Part shown: positions 16,227-24,855 of the stretch, piece by piece
Layout of the letters: each line of letters starts with the position of its first letter
Position numbering within the stretch: the first letter of the stretch is position 1
Source of the DNA: Flammeovirgaceae bacterium UBA2366
GTDB taxonomy: Bacteria > Bacteroidota > Bacteroidia > Cytophagales > Cyclobacteriaceae
NCBI GenBank assembly: GCA_002344065.1
Contig: DDTK01000009.1
Span: forward strand, 44,213-108,212
Reading direction: 5' to 3'
DNA: 64,000 nt
Position numbers and translations under genes: made by a program
Notes under the pieces: generated by a model
What the model was told of the DNA's origin: nothing
What the model saw: only the letters and a program-made list of their open reading frames with translations
Database searches by the model: none

Positions 16227-17306
16227 ATGAAGCCGGTTCTATTGGTGATTATGGGCAGCTCAACTGAATATAATAACATAGTTAAAAAGATAAGCCAGTG
16301 GTTGGTGATCTTTTTGGCTATAACTTCATTCGTTGCTTGCCAGGAAGAGGAGAGCCTAATCAAACTGCCACCCGATGATGCTGCCATTACCGTTGAATCG
16401 CCCGTGGCGCAACTGTTGCTCAGGGTAGCCACTTTAGATGGATCATCAGACAATATTTTGGATCAGTCGAGTTGCCTCACCATTGTTTTACCCGTCACCG
16501 TTATTGTAGATGATGAAACAATTGTTGTAACCTCACCTGCCGATTTTGATCTTGTAGAGGATGCTCTTGACGATGACGATGACGGAGCAGTAGCCTTTAT
16601 ATTTCCCATTGAGGTAATCCTTCCCGATTATTCGCGTGTTACCGTAACCAGCCAGTCACAACTTTCCAGCCTGATTGAAAATTGTGAAGATCAAGACGAT
16701 ATTGAATGCATTGATATAAAATATCCGATTTCGATAAAGCTTTACGACACGAACAATCAGGTTTCCGATGTTATTACCATCACCAGTGATGAGTCGCTTT
16801 ACAATTTTCTCCGTCAGCTTTCCGAAAACACATATATAAGTATTCAGTTTCCTGTAACACTTATAAACAGTGATGGCGCTGAACTGGTTGTTGGGAACTA
16901 TGACGAACTGGAAACTGCGATTCTACTTTCAGAAGATGATTGTGATGATGATGATGGTACTGATTTTGAATTTGTACAAATACTGACTGCTGGGAACTGG
17001 ATAGTTGATTCCTTTATAGATGAGGGCGATGATCAGACAAACGATTGGGCAAACTATGTTTTAAAATTTAACGCTGATGGTTCCCTTACCGCCTCTAACG
17101 GAAACACTGAACTATCCGGAACCTGGCATGCCGATACCGATGATGGTGAATTGGAATTGACTATTCAGCTTATAGCCGGTAATCCTTTTGATGACATCAA
17201 CGAAGACTGGACTGTTAAGCAATATGATTCCTCACTCATTAAGCTGGAAGATGAGGATGATCAGGAACCCGGTGAATTAAAAACACTTACTTTAAAAAAG
17301 ATTTAA
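16227..17306 (+). CDS. Aspartate-rich lipoprotein with four internal repeats and lipocalin-like end
   Basis: About 359 residues from the ATG at 16227; an ATG at 16251 gives a more usual signal length. The leader QWLVIFLAITSFVAC ends in a lipobox. Four copies of a roughly 60-residue unit follow, each with FPV/LPV/FPI/YPI, a charged strand (VTVIVDDETIVVTSPADF, IEVILPDYSRVTVTSQSQLS, ISIKLYDTNN, VTLINSDGAELVVGNYDELE) and a Leu-rich helix. Asp-rich linkers (DALDDDDDGA, SEDDCDDDDGTD) separate them. The last 110 residues (ILTAGNWIVDSFIDEGDDQT... GTWHADTDDG) look lipocalin-like. It is followed 17 bases later by another Asp-rich lipoprotein. Function unknown; calcium binding is possible. Confidence 0.75.
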   Translation: MKPVLLVIMGSSTEYNNIVKKISQWLVIFLAITSFVACQEEESLIKLPPDDAAITVESPVAQLLLRVATLDGSSDNILDQSSCLTIVLPVTVIVDDETIVVTSPADFDLVEDALDDDDDGAVAFIFPIEVILPDYSRVTVTSQSQLSSLIENCEDQDDIECIDIKYPISIKLYDTNNQVSDVITITSDESLYNFLRQLSENTYISIQFPVTLINSDGAELVVGNYDELETAILLSEDDCDDDDGTDFEFVQILTAGNWIVDSFIDEGDDQTNDWANYVLKFNADGSLTASNGNTELSGTWHADTDDGELELTIQLIAGNPFDDINEDWTVKQYDSSLIKLEDEDDQEPGELKTLTLKKI

Positions 17307-17323
17307 CTCTAAACTTGATTATT

Positions 17324-18034
17324 ATGAAAATGAGAATGTTTGCATTTGTACTGTTGGCCGCTGTGATGGTGTGGGGATGTTCAAACGATGATCCTGCTCT
17401 TCAAGGTGTGGCCTTTAAAATGAAAGCCACCACAACATCGTCTGCCATTAACCCGGGTGGACGTGTAATGAATTCGGCTTATACTTTTACGAAAGCACTT
17501 GTAGGTGTAAGCGAAGTTGAGTTTGAGAACGATGACGATGATGATTCAGGTGATGATGATGATCTCGAAATTGAATTTGAAGGAAGGTATGTGGTGGATC
17601 TCATTGCCGGAACAAGTAGCCCGGAGTTTGGTATCAGCAACATTGATCCGGGATTATACAATGAAGTGGAGATTGAGTTAGGCAATTTTCTGGAAGGTGG
17701 TAATTCCATGTTCGTGAGCTTTACGTATCAACCCGATGCAGGCGAGCCAATCCAGGTGGAGTTCTCAACTAAAGCCAAGCTGGAAATTGAGATAGAGTAT
17801 AGCAATGGATTTACCATGCAGCCCGATGTACTGAGCAACGTACTCGTACTACTTGATCTTGATACATTGTTGGCATCCGTTGATTTAAGTCAGGCCAACG
17901 TAGATGAAGATGGTGTCATTCGTATCAATGAAACCTCCAATACAAATCTCGCACAACTCATTGTATCAAATTTCGATGATGCTTGCGATACAGGGTACGA
18001 TGACGATGATGACGATGAATTTGATGATGATTGA
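17324..18034 (+). CDS. Aspartate-rich lipoprotein, possibly DUF4382-like
   Basis: A 236-residue protein starting at the ATG at 17324 (a TTG at 17315 is in frame). The leader MRMFAFVLLAAVMVWGC ends in a lipobox cysteine. The mature part contains ANDDDDDSGDDDD-like acidic tracts (near residue 70 and the very C-terminus DDDDDDEFDDD) in a beta-rich sequence (EGRYVVDLIAGTSSPEFGIS, DPGLYNEVEIELGNFLEGG). The order strand-turn-strand with NEVEIEL resembles DUF4382 proteins, but only weakly. It forms an operon with the preceding Asp-rich lipoprotein and ends at a strong terminator. Likely surface or periplasmic; function unknown. Confidence 0.7.
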   Translation: MKMRMFAFVLLAAVMVWGCSNDDPALQGVAFKMKATTTSSAINPGGRVMNSAYTFTKALVGVSEVEFENDDDDDSGDDDDLEIEFEGRYVVDLIAGTSSPEFGISNIDPGLYNEVEIELGNFLEGGNSMFVSFTYQPDAGEPIQVEFSTKAKLEIEIEYSNGFTMQPDVLSNVLVLLDLDTLLASVDLSQANVDEDGVIRINETSNTNLAQLIVSNFDDACDTGYDDDDDDEFDDD

Positions 18035-18067
18035 TAATGGCTGATTGACTGAAGGCACGACTGAACA

Positions 18068-18101
18068 AAAAATCCATCCTCTCACAGAGGATGGATTTTT
18101 T
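18068..18101 (+). terminator. Intrinsic terminator after the Asp-rich lipoprotein operon
   Basis: AAAAATCCATCCTCT, loop CAC, AGAGGATGGATTTTT: a 15-base perfect stem ending in a T run. It stands between this operon and the convergent BrkB-like gene and can serve both. Confidence 0.9.
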
Positions 18102-18158
18102 ATTACAATGAATCAAACACCCCCTTGCCTTCCTTGTCAGTTGGTACGTTGCACAGAA

Positions 18159-19157
18159 CTACCCCCGCACCGCCTCTATTTTTCTAATCACCCGCTTTGC
18201 CTGACGGATAGATTCTTTTCTTCGACTATCGTGTATACTGGCGTTGAGTTCGTAGCCGGCCAGCAATACAATGGTAATAAGCTGTATCCAGATCATCAGC
18301 GCAATTAACACACCGATAGAACCATAGATTTTATTGTACGTGCCGAAGTGGGTTATGTAGTAGGAAAATCCGTAAGAAACAGCCAGGCTGAAAAAAGTAG
18401 CAATTGACGAACCAATGGAAAAGAAACGCCAGTTGTAATGAATGGCCGGGCCGAAGTAATACATGCTGGAGATCACCAAAAAGAACACAATAAAGATAAC
18501 AATGAAGCGCAAGGCGAAAAGCAGGTACACCGTAGCGCCATCCAGGTTTATACCGGGCAGCTCATTCAGGTTAGCCGTAATATAATTCAGCACCAACTGG
18601 CCGACAATCAACAGCGCAATGGCTACCAACAAGGCCACCACAAGGTTTACGGTAAGGGCTGTAGCAATCATGCGCGTTTTAATCGCCCCACGATTTTCAA
18701 TGGTTTTATAACAGGCATTGAACGCCCGCATCAACGCCATCATACCATTGGTTGACAAATAAAACGACAACACAAAACCAAACGACAATAAACCTCCCCG
18801 CTGATTGCTGATAATATCCAGCACGGTGGAAGAAATTACTTCATACATACTGGGCGGCAACTGTTCACCCAAAAACTCCATAATGGTTTCCGTATTAAGT
18901 TCAGGAAAATATATTGTTACGTACGGAATGAGGGTAAACAGGAAAATGATGGCCGGAAAAATAGCGAGAATGAAGTTAAATGAAACACCATTGGCCCTGT
19001 CGAGGATTTCATCTTTCTGCAAATTGCTCAGCAACGTTTTGGTAATCATGTACAGCGATACATTGTCGTATCGCTTAAAGCGCACCTTCTTTGTCCATGC
19101 CAATAACACTCTGGCCCGTGTAAACTGAAGAAAAAATTTCTTGTACTTATACTTCAT
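18159..19157 (-). CDS. YihY/BrkB family inner-membrane protein
   Basis: A 332-residue protein. The start ATG at 19157 overlaps the stop of the upstream thioesterase (ATGA), which settles it over the in-frame codon at 19205. Six hydrophobic segments are seen. Family signatures include RANGVSFNFILAIFPAIIFL, LSTNGMMALMRAFNACYKTI and, near the end, YGSIGVLIALMIWIQLITIV with AGYELNASI. BrkB/YihY proteins are conserved in bacteria but their transport or envelope role is unresolved. It is the last gene of the mltG-thioesterase-yihY operon. Confidence 0.88.
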   Translation of the reverse strand: MKYKYKKFFLQFTRARVLLAWTKKVRFKRYDNVSLYMITKTLLSNLQKDEILDRANGVSFNFILAIFPAIIFLFTLIPYVTIYFPELNTETIMEFLGEQLPPSMYEVISSTVLDIISNQRGGLLSFGFVLSFYLSTNGMMALMRAFNACYKTIENRGAIKTRMIATALTVNLVVALLVAIALLIVGQLVLNYITANLNELPGINLDGATVYLLFALRFIVIFIVFFLVISSMYYFGPAIHYNWRFFSIGSSIATFFSLAVSYGFSYYITHFGTYNKIYGSIGVLIALMIWIQLITIVLLAGYELNASIHDSRRKESIRQAKRVIRKIEAVRG

Positions 19158-19561
19158 GTAAAAAAAGGTGCCAGTACATCCATCATAGCTTGTGGTGGCC
19201 GGCATGGCCTGCCTGACTTCTGATCAACAAAAGCCAGCATGGTTTGTCCCTGGTGTATCAGTTTATTGTCTTCATTGTAAATATCGTAATGAAAAGAAAT
19301 ACGTACAGCAGGTTTTTCCTTAATGGTGGTAACAATGCGCAACTGCTCATCGTACTTACCTGCTGTTAAAAACTTCGAATGGTTCTCCAGCACAGGCATA
19401 ATTATACCCATGGCTTCTATTTCACGATAGGTTAAACCAAGCTTTCGAAGCGCTTCTACACGAGCCACTTCGTAATACATGGCATAGTATCCGTAATACA
19501 CATACCCCATCTGATCAGTTTCACCATAACGAACACGTACCGTTGTTTCCGATTGATACAT
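19154..19561 (-). CDS. Acyl-CoA thioesterase, YbgC/FadM hot-dog family
   Basis: A 135-residue hot-dog protein: VRVRYGETDQMGYVYYGYYA, MYYEVARVEALRKLGLTYRE, then KPAVRISFHYDIYNEDNKLI and GQTMLAFVDQKSGRP. The YGETDQMGYVYYGYY stretch carries the catalytic Asp region of YbgC-type thioesterases, which hydrolyse acyl-CoA and link to envelope lipid metabolism. It starts 2 bases after the mltG stop and overlaps the BrkB-like gene by 4 bases, so these three are translationally coupled. Confidence 0.9.
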   Translation of the reverse strand: MYQSETTVRVRYGETDQMGYVYYGYYAMYYEVARVEALRKLGLTYREIEAMGIIMPVLENHSKFLTAGKYDEQLRIVTTIKEKPAVRISFHYDIYNEDNKLIHQGQTMLAFVDQKSGRPCRPPQAMMDVLAPFFT

Positions 19562-19563
19562 GT

Positions 19564-20625
19564 TTACTTTTTGTTTTGATTGGCCCGTGCAATGCGCTGC
19601 TCGCGTGTTAATGCCTGCTGATAGCGTGTAGCGTTCTTAAGATGCTCAGAATATGAGGCGGTGAAATTATGGTATCCCGAAAAATCCTCTTTGGCACACA
19701 TATAAAGAAAATTACTCGGTTTGTAGTTGAGCACCGCTTCCACGGTTGAAATCTCCGGCATGTTGATAGGGCCAGGGGGCAGGCCTTTGTATTTATAGGT
19801 GTTGTAAGGCGACTCTACCTCTTTATGTTCATTTAATACACGCTTCAACGTAAAGTCACCTACGGCATACACCAAAGTTGGATCAGCCTGTAACGGTATA
19901 CCACTTCTTATCCGGTTAAGATAAAGGCCGGCAATTACGGGGGCTTCATCGCGCTTCACCGATTCGGCCTGTACAATGGAGGCGAGGATAGAAACCTGAA
20001 TTGGAGTAAGGCCAATAGCTTCTGCTTTTTGCTTTCGCTCGTCATTCCAAAAGCGTTCATACTCCGCATACATACGTTCCACCAACTGCTTTCCGCTGAT
20101 GGTGTAGTACACCTCATAGGTATTGGGAAGGAACATGCATAAAATATTTTCATTGGTAAATCCGCGCGAATCACCAGCCAGAAATCCTGCCAATGCTGCC
20201 TCAAATTCAGCCGGTGTCAGCCCTATATTTGTAGTTATTTTTTCGGGCAAATCGGTTATCAGCCGAACGTTGTTAAACGTAATGCGCACAGGCTCCTGCT
20301 CCCCCGCGCGTAAAAAACGGATGGCCTGAATGTTGTTCATGTTTCCCCGTAACACAAAACGACCGGGCTTGACCAGCTTATCATAGTCCATTAAACGGGA
20401 AAGAAAACTGAAGGAAATCAAATCCTGTACATATTCACCTTCATGTAAAATCTTTTGAACGGTTTCAAAAGTGGCATCCTGCGGAATATAAATGTACCTG
20501 TCTTCTTTGCCTACCAATATGTTGGGGGTGTAACAAATCTGGTAAGCATAAAAGGTAAATGAAATAAGAAGGACAGAGACCAAGATAAACGCGAACAGTT
20601 TAATGGGAGTTTTTGCGTATTTCAT
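19564..20625 (-). CDS. mltG: Endolytic transglycosylase MltG
   Basis: A 353-residue YceG family protein starting at the ATG at 20625 (MKYAKTPIKLFAF); an ATG nine bases upstream is also possible. One N-terminal membrane anchor (IKLFAFILVSVLLISFTFYA) is followed by the LysM-like part (YIPQDATFETVQKILHEGEY) and the catalytic domain with VSILASIVQAESVKRDEAPV, where the Glu of QAES is the catalytic residue. SPYNTYKYKGLPPGPINMPE is also conserved. MltG cleaves nascent glycan strands and sets their length. First gene of a three-gene operon. Confidence 0.94.
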   Translation of the reverse strand: MKYAKTPIKLFAFILVSVLLISFTFYAYQICYTPNILVGKEDRYIYIPQDATFETVQKILHEGEYVQDLISFSFLSRLMDYDKLVKPGRFVLRGNMNNIQAIRFLRAGEQEPVRITFNNVRLITDLPEKITTNIGLTPAEFEAALAGFLAGDSRGFTNENILCMFLPNTYEVYYTISGKQLVERMYAEYERFWNDERKQKAEAIGLTPIQVSILASIVQAESVKRDEAPVIAGLYLNRIRSGIPLQADPTLVYAVGDFTLKRVLNEHKEVESPYNTYKYKGLPPGPINMPEISTVEAVLNYKPSNFLYMCAKEDFSGYHNFTASYSEHLKNATRYQQALTREQRIARANQNKK

Positions 20626-20717
20626 AAACGTCAAAGATACAAAATGTATGGAGTATGATGTTCACCTGACAAATACCTGCTTACTTTGGATATCCTATTG
20701 CTTCACTATTTTTGATC

Positions 20718-21341
20718 ATGGTTGCTGAACTGGTAAAAATCCACCCACAAAATCCCGAAATGCGAAAAATTTCGCGTGTGGTGGAGGTGCTGAAAAATGG
20801 AGGGGTTATCATTTATCCTACCGATACCATTTATGGCATCGGCTGCGACCTGATGAATCGCAAAGCCGTGGAGCGCGTGTGTAAAATCATGGACATTAAA
20901 CCGCATAAGCTCGACCTGTCTTTTATCTGCCACGACCTTAGTCACATTTCAATATATGTTAAACGTATCGATACACCTGTTTTTAAAGTATTGAAAAAGT
21001 CGTTGCCCGGGCCCTATACATTTATTTTCGAGTCCAGCAGTAAAGTGCCTAAAATTCTTGATGTGAATAAAAAAACGGTGGGCATCCGCATACCCGATCA
21101 TAATATTCCGCGCATGATTGTTTCCGAACTGGGCAACCCCTTAATTACCTCTTCTATAAAAGACGATGATCACATTAAAGAATACACCACCGACCCGGAA
21201 GAAATTTATGAGGATTTTAAAAACCTGGTGGATATTGTAATTGATGGCGGAGCCGGTGGGAACATACCCTCAACCGTGGTAGACTGTACATCCAATGATT
21301 TTGTAATCCTCCGGCAAGGGTTAGGCGAAATTAATTTTTGA
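20718..21341 (+). CDS. Threonylcarbamoyl-AMP synthase (Sua5/YciO/YrdC)
   Basis: A 207-residue protein starting at the ATG at 20718 (a TTG at 20712 is also in frame). The YrdC nucleotide-binding fold shows as LKNGGVIIYPTDTIYGIGCD, followed by KPLSLMC-type variation (MDIKPHKLDLSFICHDLSH), LPGPYTFIFESSSKVPKIL, GIRIPDHNI and PSTVVDCTSNDFVILRQG. The family makes threonylcarbamoyl-adenylate for the t6A37 modification of ANN-decoding tRNAs. The length matches the YciO-like form more than Sua5, which has an extra domain, so the strict function could differ. Followed 32 bases later by the WbqC-like gene. Confidence 0.88.
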   Translation: MVAELVKIHPQNPEMRKISRVVEVLKNGGVIIYPTDTIYGIGCDLMNRKAVERVCKIMDIKPHKLDLSFICHDLSHISIYVKRIDTPVFKVLKKSLPGPYTFIFESSSKVPKILDVNKKTVGIRIPDHNIPRMIVSELGNPLITSSIKDDDHIKEYTTDPEEIYEDFKNLVDIVIDGGAGGNIPSTVVDCTSNDFVILRQGLGEINF

Positions 21342-21373
21342 TAATGTCACTAATTCGTTAAGCCAAGCATACT

Positions 21374-21979
21374 TTGAACTGTCTTATTGAACTTCATTAT
21401 CTTCCCAACCTCGCCTGGTTCAGAACCGTATTAAAACACGATGCGATCATCCTGGAGAAACAGGAACACTTTGTAAAGCAATCATTTCGTAACCGATGCA
21501 CCATCCTCACAGCCAATGGAATACAAACCTTAATTGTGCCACTCACCGATAAGCATGGGAAAATCTGCATCAAAGATGTACGCATTGATTATAGACAGAA
21601 GTGGCTGAACAATCATTGGCGTACCATCACCTCGGCCTACCGCAATGCCCCGTTCTTTGAATACTATGCTGATGAACTTCATGACAATCTTTTTAAACAA
21701 CCGGCATTTTTGTACGATCTTAATTACAGCTTGCTGACAATGTGTCTTGGCTGGTTAAGAATTCAACCTCCCATTCTGGAAACTTCCGTATATGAAAAAA
21801 CACCTGAAGCGGGGATTGCTGACTTACGCAACTGTTTGCAAGCAAAAAAAGTGGAAACATTAGATAAACACTACCTGCCCGTTCCTTACACCCAGGTATT
21901 TGGCAAAGCGTTTGTAAAGCATTTAAGCATCATTGACCTGATCTTTTGCCAGGGGCCTGAAGCCCGCCAGTTTGTGTAG
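21374..21979 (+). CDS. WbqC family protein
   Basis: A 201-residue protein with WbqC signatures: IELHYLPNLAWFRTVLKHDA, LEKQEHFVKQSFRNRCTILT, VPLTDKHGKICIKDVRIDYR, WLNNHWRTITSAYRNAPFFE and YYADELHD. The only plausible start seen is TTG at 21374, because the conserved N-terminal ELHYLP lies only a few residues in. WbqC proteins occur in polysaccharide and glycolipid loci and are proposed to be amide-forming or acyl-transferring enzymes; the reaction here is unproven. It probably shares a transcript with the Sua5-like gene. Confidence 0.85.
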   Translation: MNCLIELHYLPNLAWFRTVLKHDAIILEKQEHFVKQSFRNRCTILTANGIQTLIVPLTDKHGKICIKDVRIDYRQKWLNNHWRTITSAYRNAPFFEYYADELHDNLFKQPAFLYDLNYSLLTMCLGWLRIQPPILETSVYEKTPEAGIADLRNCLQAKKVETLDKHYLPVPYTQVFGKAFVKHLSIIDLIFCQGPEARQFV

Positions 21980-22122
21980 GCATGAGTACCAAGGAATGAA
22001 CAAATTAAATAGCCGGGGTGTTTTTTAGTGTTGCTGGCCAGAAAGCGCCAAAATGCTTACTGAACTGCATAAAATCCCATTGAAAAGTTTACATTTACAA
22101 TACTAATTATTCCACAAACTGC

Positions 22123-24654
22123 ATGGAGGCCAAATTTTCCAACCGCGTAAAAGAAGTTATATCCCTAAGCCGTGAAGAAGCTTTGCGGCTGGGTCATGAT
22201 TATATCGGTACGGAACATCTGCTACTCGGATTAATTCGCGAGGGAGAAGGTGTAGCCGTTGGTGTGCTTAAGAAATTGGGAGTTCCGATGGACGCTTTAC
22301 GTGGGGAAATTGAAAAAATATCAAAAGGCACTGCCACCCACGAAATCAAAAACCTGGCGAACATTCCGTTAACAAAAGCATCTGAGAAAGTATTAAAGAT
22401 CACTTACCTGGAAGCCAAAATTTTTAAGGCCCAACTGATTGGTACAGAACACCTGCTGTTATCCATTTTGCGCGATGCCGATAACCTGGCCACACAGATT
22501 TTAAACAAGTTTGATGTCAACTACGAAACCGTAAAAGAAATGCTCGAATATCAACACGAAGGACCACAAGCCGCTTCGGATACTGATGATCCGGATGATG
22601 ATTCCTCACGCATTTTTGGAGGAGGTGCCGGTGCTGGCGGAAAAGAGAAAAAAGGAACGGAAAAATCGCGCACACCAGTGCTCGACAACTTTGGCCGTGA
22701 CCTTACCCGGTTGGCCGAGGATGGAAAACTCGACCCTATTGTTGGTCGTGAAAAGGAAATTGAACGCGTAGCACAAATATTAAGTCGCAGAAAGAAAAAC
22801 AACCCAATATTGATTGGAGAGCCGGGTGTTGGTAAAACCGCCATCGCTGAAGGACTTGCCTTGCGCATTGTTCAGAAAAAAGTATCGCGTGTTCTTTTTG
22901 GCAAACGTGTTGTAACGCTTGACCTCGCATCATTGGTAGCAGGCACAAAATATCGTGGCCAGTTTGAAGAGCGTATGAAGGCCGTGATGAATGAATTGGA
23001 AAAATCTCCGGATGTGATTCTGTTCATTGATGAACTGCACACCATTGTGGGTGCCGGTGGAGCTTCCGGCTCGTTGGATGCTTCCAACATGTTCAAGCCT
23101 GCCCTCGCTCGCGGAGAAATCCAATGCATTGGCGCAACCACATTAGATGAGTATCGTCAATACATTGAAAAAGATGGTGCCTTGGCCAGAAGATTTCAAA
23201 TGGTAATGGTTGATTCTACCACTGTAGAAGAAACCATTCAGATTCTGGAGAACATTAAAGAGAAGTATGAAGATCACCACCACGTGATCTACACACCTGA
23301 AGCACTTGCCTCCTGTGTTAAGTTATCCGACCGCTATATCAGCGACCGCTTCCTTCCGGATAAAGCCATTGACGTAATGGATGAAGCGGGTGCACGGGTG
23401 CATATAAATAATATTCACGTTCCGGAAGATATTGTGAAGCTTGAAGAGGCCATTGAAGATGTGAAGAAAGAAAAGAATCGTGTGGTGAAAAGCCAGAAAT
23501 ATGAAGAGGCTGCTCAACTGCGCGATAAGGAGAAGAAACTTCTGGAGCAACTCGAAATCGCAAAAACCAAGTGGGAAGAGAAAACCCGCACGGAAAAGTA
23601 TACGGTAAACGAAGACAACGTGGCTGATGTAATCGCCATGATGACGGGTATACCTACCAAGCGTATCGCACAAAAAGAAAGCAATAAGCTGCTGGGCATG
23701 GGCGAAGAACTTAGTGGTCGTGTAATCGGGCAGGATGAAGCGATTAAAAAATTAACCAAAGCCATTCAGCGTACGCGTGTAGGCTTGAAAGATCCAAAGA
23801 AACCCATCGGTTCATTCATCTTCCTCGGTCCTACCGGTGTAGGTAAAACTGAATTGGCTAAAGTACTTGCTACTTACCTTTTTGATAAAGAAGATTCCCT
23901 CATTCGTATTGACATGAGTGAATACATGGAGAAGTTTTCAGTATCGCGTTTAGTGGGTGCCCCTCCGGGTTATGTTGGTTATGAAGAAGGCGGACAGCTT
24001 ACTGAAAAAGTAAGACGTAAACCGTATTCAGTTGTGTTGCTGGATGAAATTGAAAAGGCACATCCGGATGTTTTCAATATTTTACTCCAGGTTTTGGATG
24101 ACGGTATTCTTACCGATGGTTTGGGAAGGCGTGTTGATTTCAGAAACACCATCATCATCATGACCTCTAACATTGGTGTGCGCGACCTGAAAGATTTTGG
24201 AAGCGGCATTGGATTTACTACTGCAGCCAAGCGCGAAAACGAAGAGGAAGCCATGAAGTCGACTATTCAAAATGCGCTGAAGCGCGTGTTTAGTCCTGAG
24301 TTCCTGAATCGTTTAGATGATGTTATCGTATTCAACTCGTTGCAGCGCGAACACATCCATAAAATCATTGACATTACACTCAAGAAAGTATTCGATAGAA
24401 TTAATGCCATTGGGTACAATGTTGAGCTTACTGAAAAGGCGAAGGATTTCCTTTCTGAAAAAGGATATGATCATCAGTTTGGTGCACGTCCGTTAAACAG
24501 GGCCATTACCAAATACCTGGAAGATCCGGTAGCGGAAGAAATCCTGAAAGGCGAAATTGAAGAGGGCGGAATAATTGTTGCCGATTACGATGGTAAAGGC
24601 GATCAATTAACCCTGAAAATCAAAAAGCCAAAAGCAGCCTCTAAGAAGGAGTAA
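22123..24654 (+). CDS. clpC: ATP-dependent Clp protease ATP-binding subunit ClpC
   Basis: An 843-residue class I Clp/Hsp100 unfoldase. Two Clp N-repeats occupy about residues 1-145 (RVKEVISLSREEALRLGHDY, GTEHLLLGLIREGEG). AAA domain 1 has Walker A GEPGVGKTAIAEG at about 232 and Walker B FIDELHT. A UVR-like coiled middle region (KSQKYEEAAQLRDKEKKLLE) marks ClpC rather than ClpA/B. AAA domain 2 has Walker A GPTGVGKTELAK near 569 and LLDEIEKAHPDVFNILLQVL. It feeds substrates to ClpP. A single-gene unit ending at a clear terminator; a TACATTTA -7-like element lies at 22090. Confidence 0.96.
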   Translation: MEAKFSNRVKEVISLSREEALRLGHDYIGTEHLLLGLIREGEGVAVGVLKKLGVPMDALRGEIEKISKGTATHEIKNLANIPLTKASEKVLKITYLEAKIFKAQLIGTEHLLLSILRDADNLATQILNKFDVNYETVKEMLEYQHEGPQAASDTDDPDDDSSRIFGGGAGAGGKEKKGTEKSRTPVLDNFGRDLTRLAEDGKLDPIVGREKEIERVAQILSRRKKNNPILIGEPGVGKTAIAEGLALRIVQKKVSRVLFGKRVVTLDLASLVAGTKYRGQFEERMKAVMNELEKSPDVILFIDELHTIVGAGGASGSLDASNMFKPALARGEIQCIGATTLDEYRQYIEKDGALARRFQMVMVDSTTVEETIQILENIKEKYEDHHHVIYTPEALASCVKLSDRYISDRFLPDKAIDVMDEAGARVHINNIHVPEDIVKLEEAIEDVKKEKNRVVKSQKYEEAAQLRDKEKKLLEQLEIAKTKWEEKTRTEKYTVNEDNVADVIAMMTGIPTKRIAQKESNKLLGMGEELSGRVIGQDEAIKKLTKAIQRTRVGLKDPKKPIGSFIFLGPTGVGKTELAKVLATYLFDKEDSLIRIDMSEYMEKFSVSRLVGAPPGYVGYEEGGQLTEKVRRKPYSVVLLDEIEKAHPDVFNILLQVLDDGILTDGLGRRVDFRNTIIIMTSNIGVRDLKDFGSGIGFTTAAKRENEEEAMKSTIQNALKRVFSPEFLNRLDDVIVFNSLQREHIHKIIDITLKKVFDRINAIGYNVELTEKAKDFLSEKGYDHQFGARPLNRAITKYLEDPVAEEILKGEIEEGGIIVADYDGKGDQLTLKIKKPKAASKKE

Positions 24655-24671
24655 CTGATTTAACTGATAAC

Positions 24672-24698
24672 AAAAAGGCGGGGCAACCCGCTTTTTTT
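24672..24698 (+). terminator. Intrinsic terminator after clpC
   Basis: GCGGG GCAA CCCGC with flanking A and T runs (AAAAAG...CTTTTTTT) lies 18 bases beyond the clpC stop. Confidence 0.85.
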
Positions 24699-24729
24699 AT
24701 TTTGAGATGTCGGGATTTAATTAACAACG

Positions 24730-24843
24730 ATGCGAAAAGCGTTAACCTACAAAAAACTCAACTCAGGAAACATACAAGACATATTTCCTCTCCTTTGCCC
24801 TGTGTGTGAAACAGACCTGCTTGATGATGAAGTAATTTCATGA
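24730..24843 (+). CDS. Small ORF with a CPVC motif (37 aa)
   Basis: ATG at 24730 opens a 37-codon frame beginning MRKALTYKKLNSGNIQDIFP and ending with a CPVC pair plus an acidic tail. The two cysteines resemble half a zinc ribbon. It lies between the clpC terminator and the convergent VWA-like gene. No neighbour, homologue or ribosome-binding site supports it, so it may be a chance frame or a fragment. Confidence 0.25.
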   Translation: MRKALTYKKLNSGNIQDIFPLLCPVCETDLLDDEVIS

Positions 24844-24855
24844 TAGTTTGAGTTG

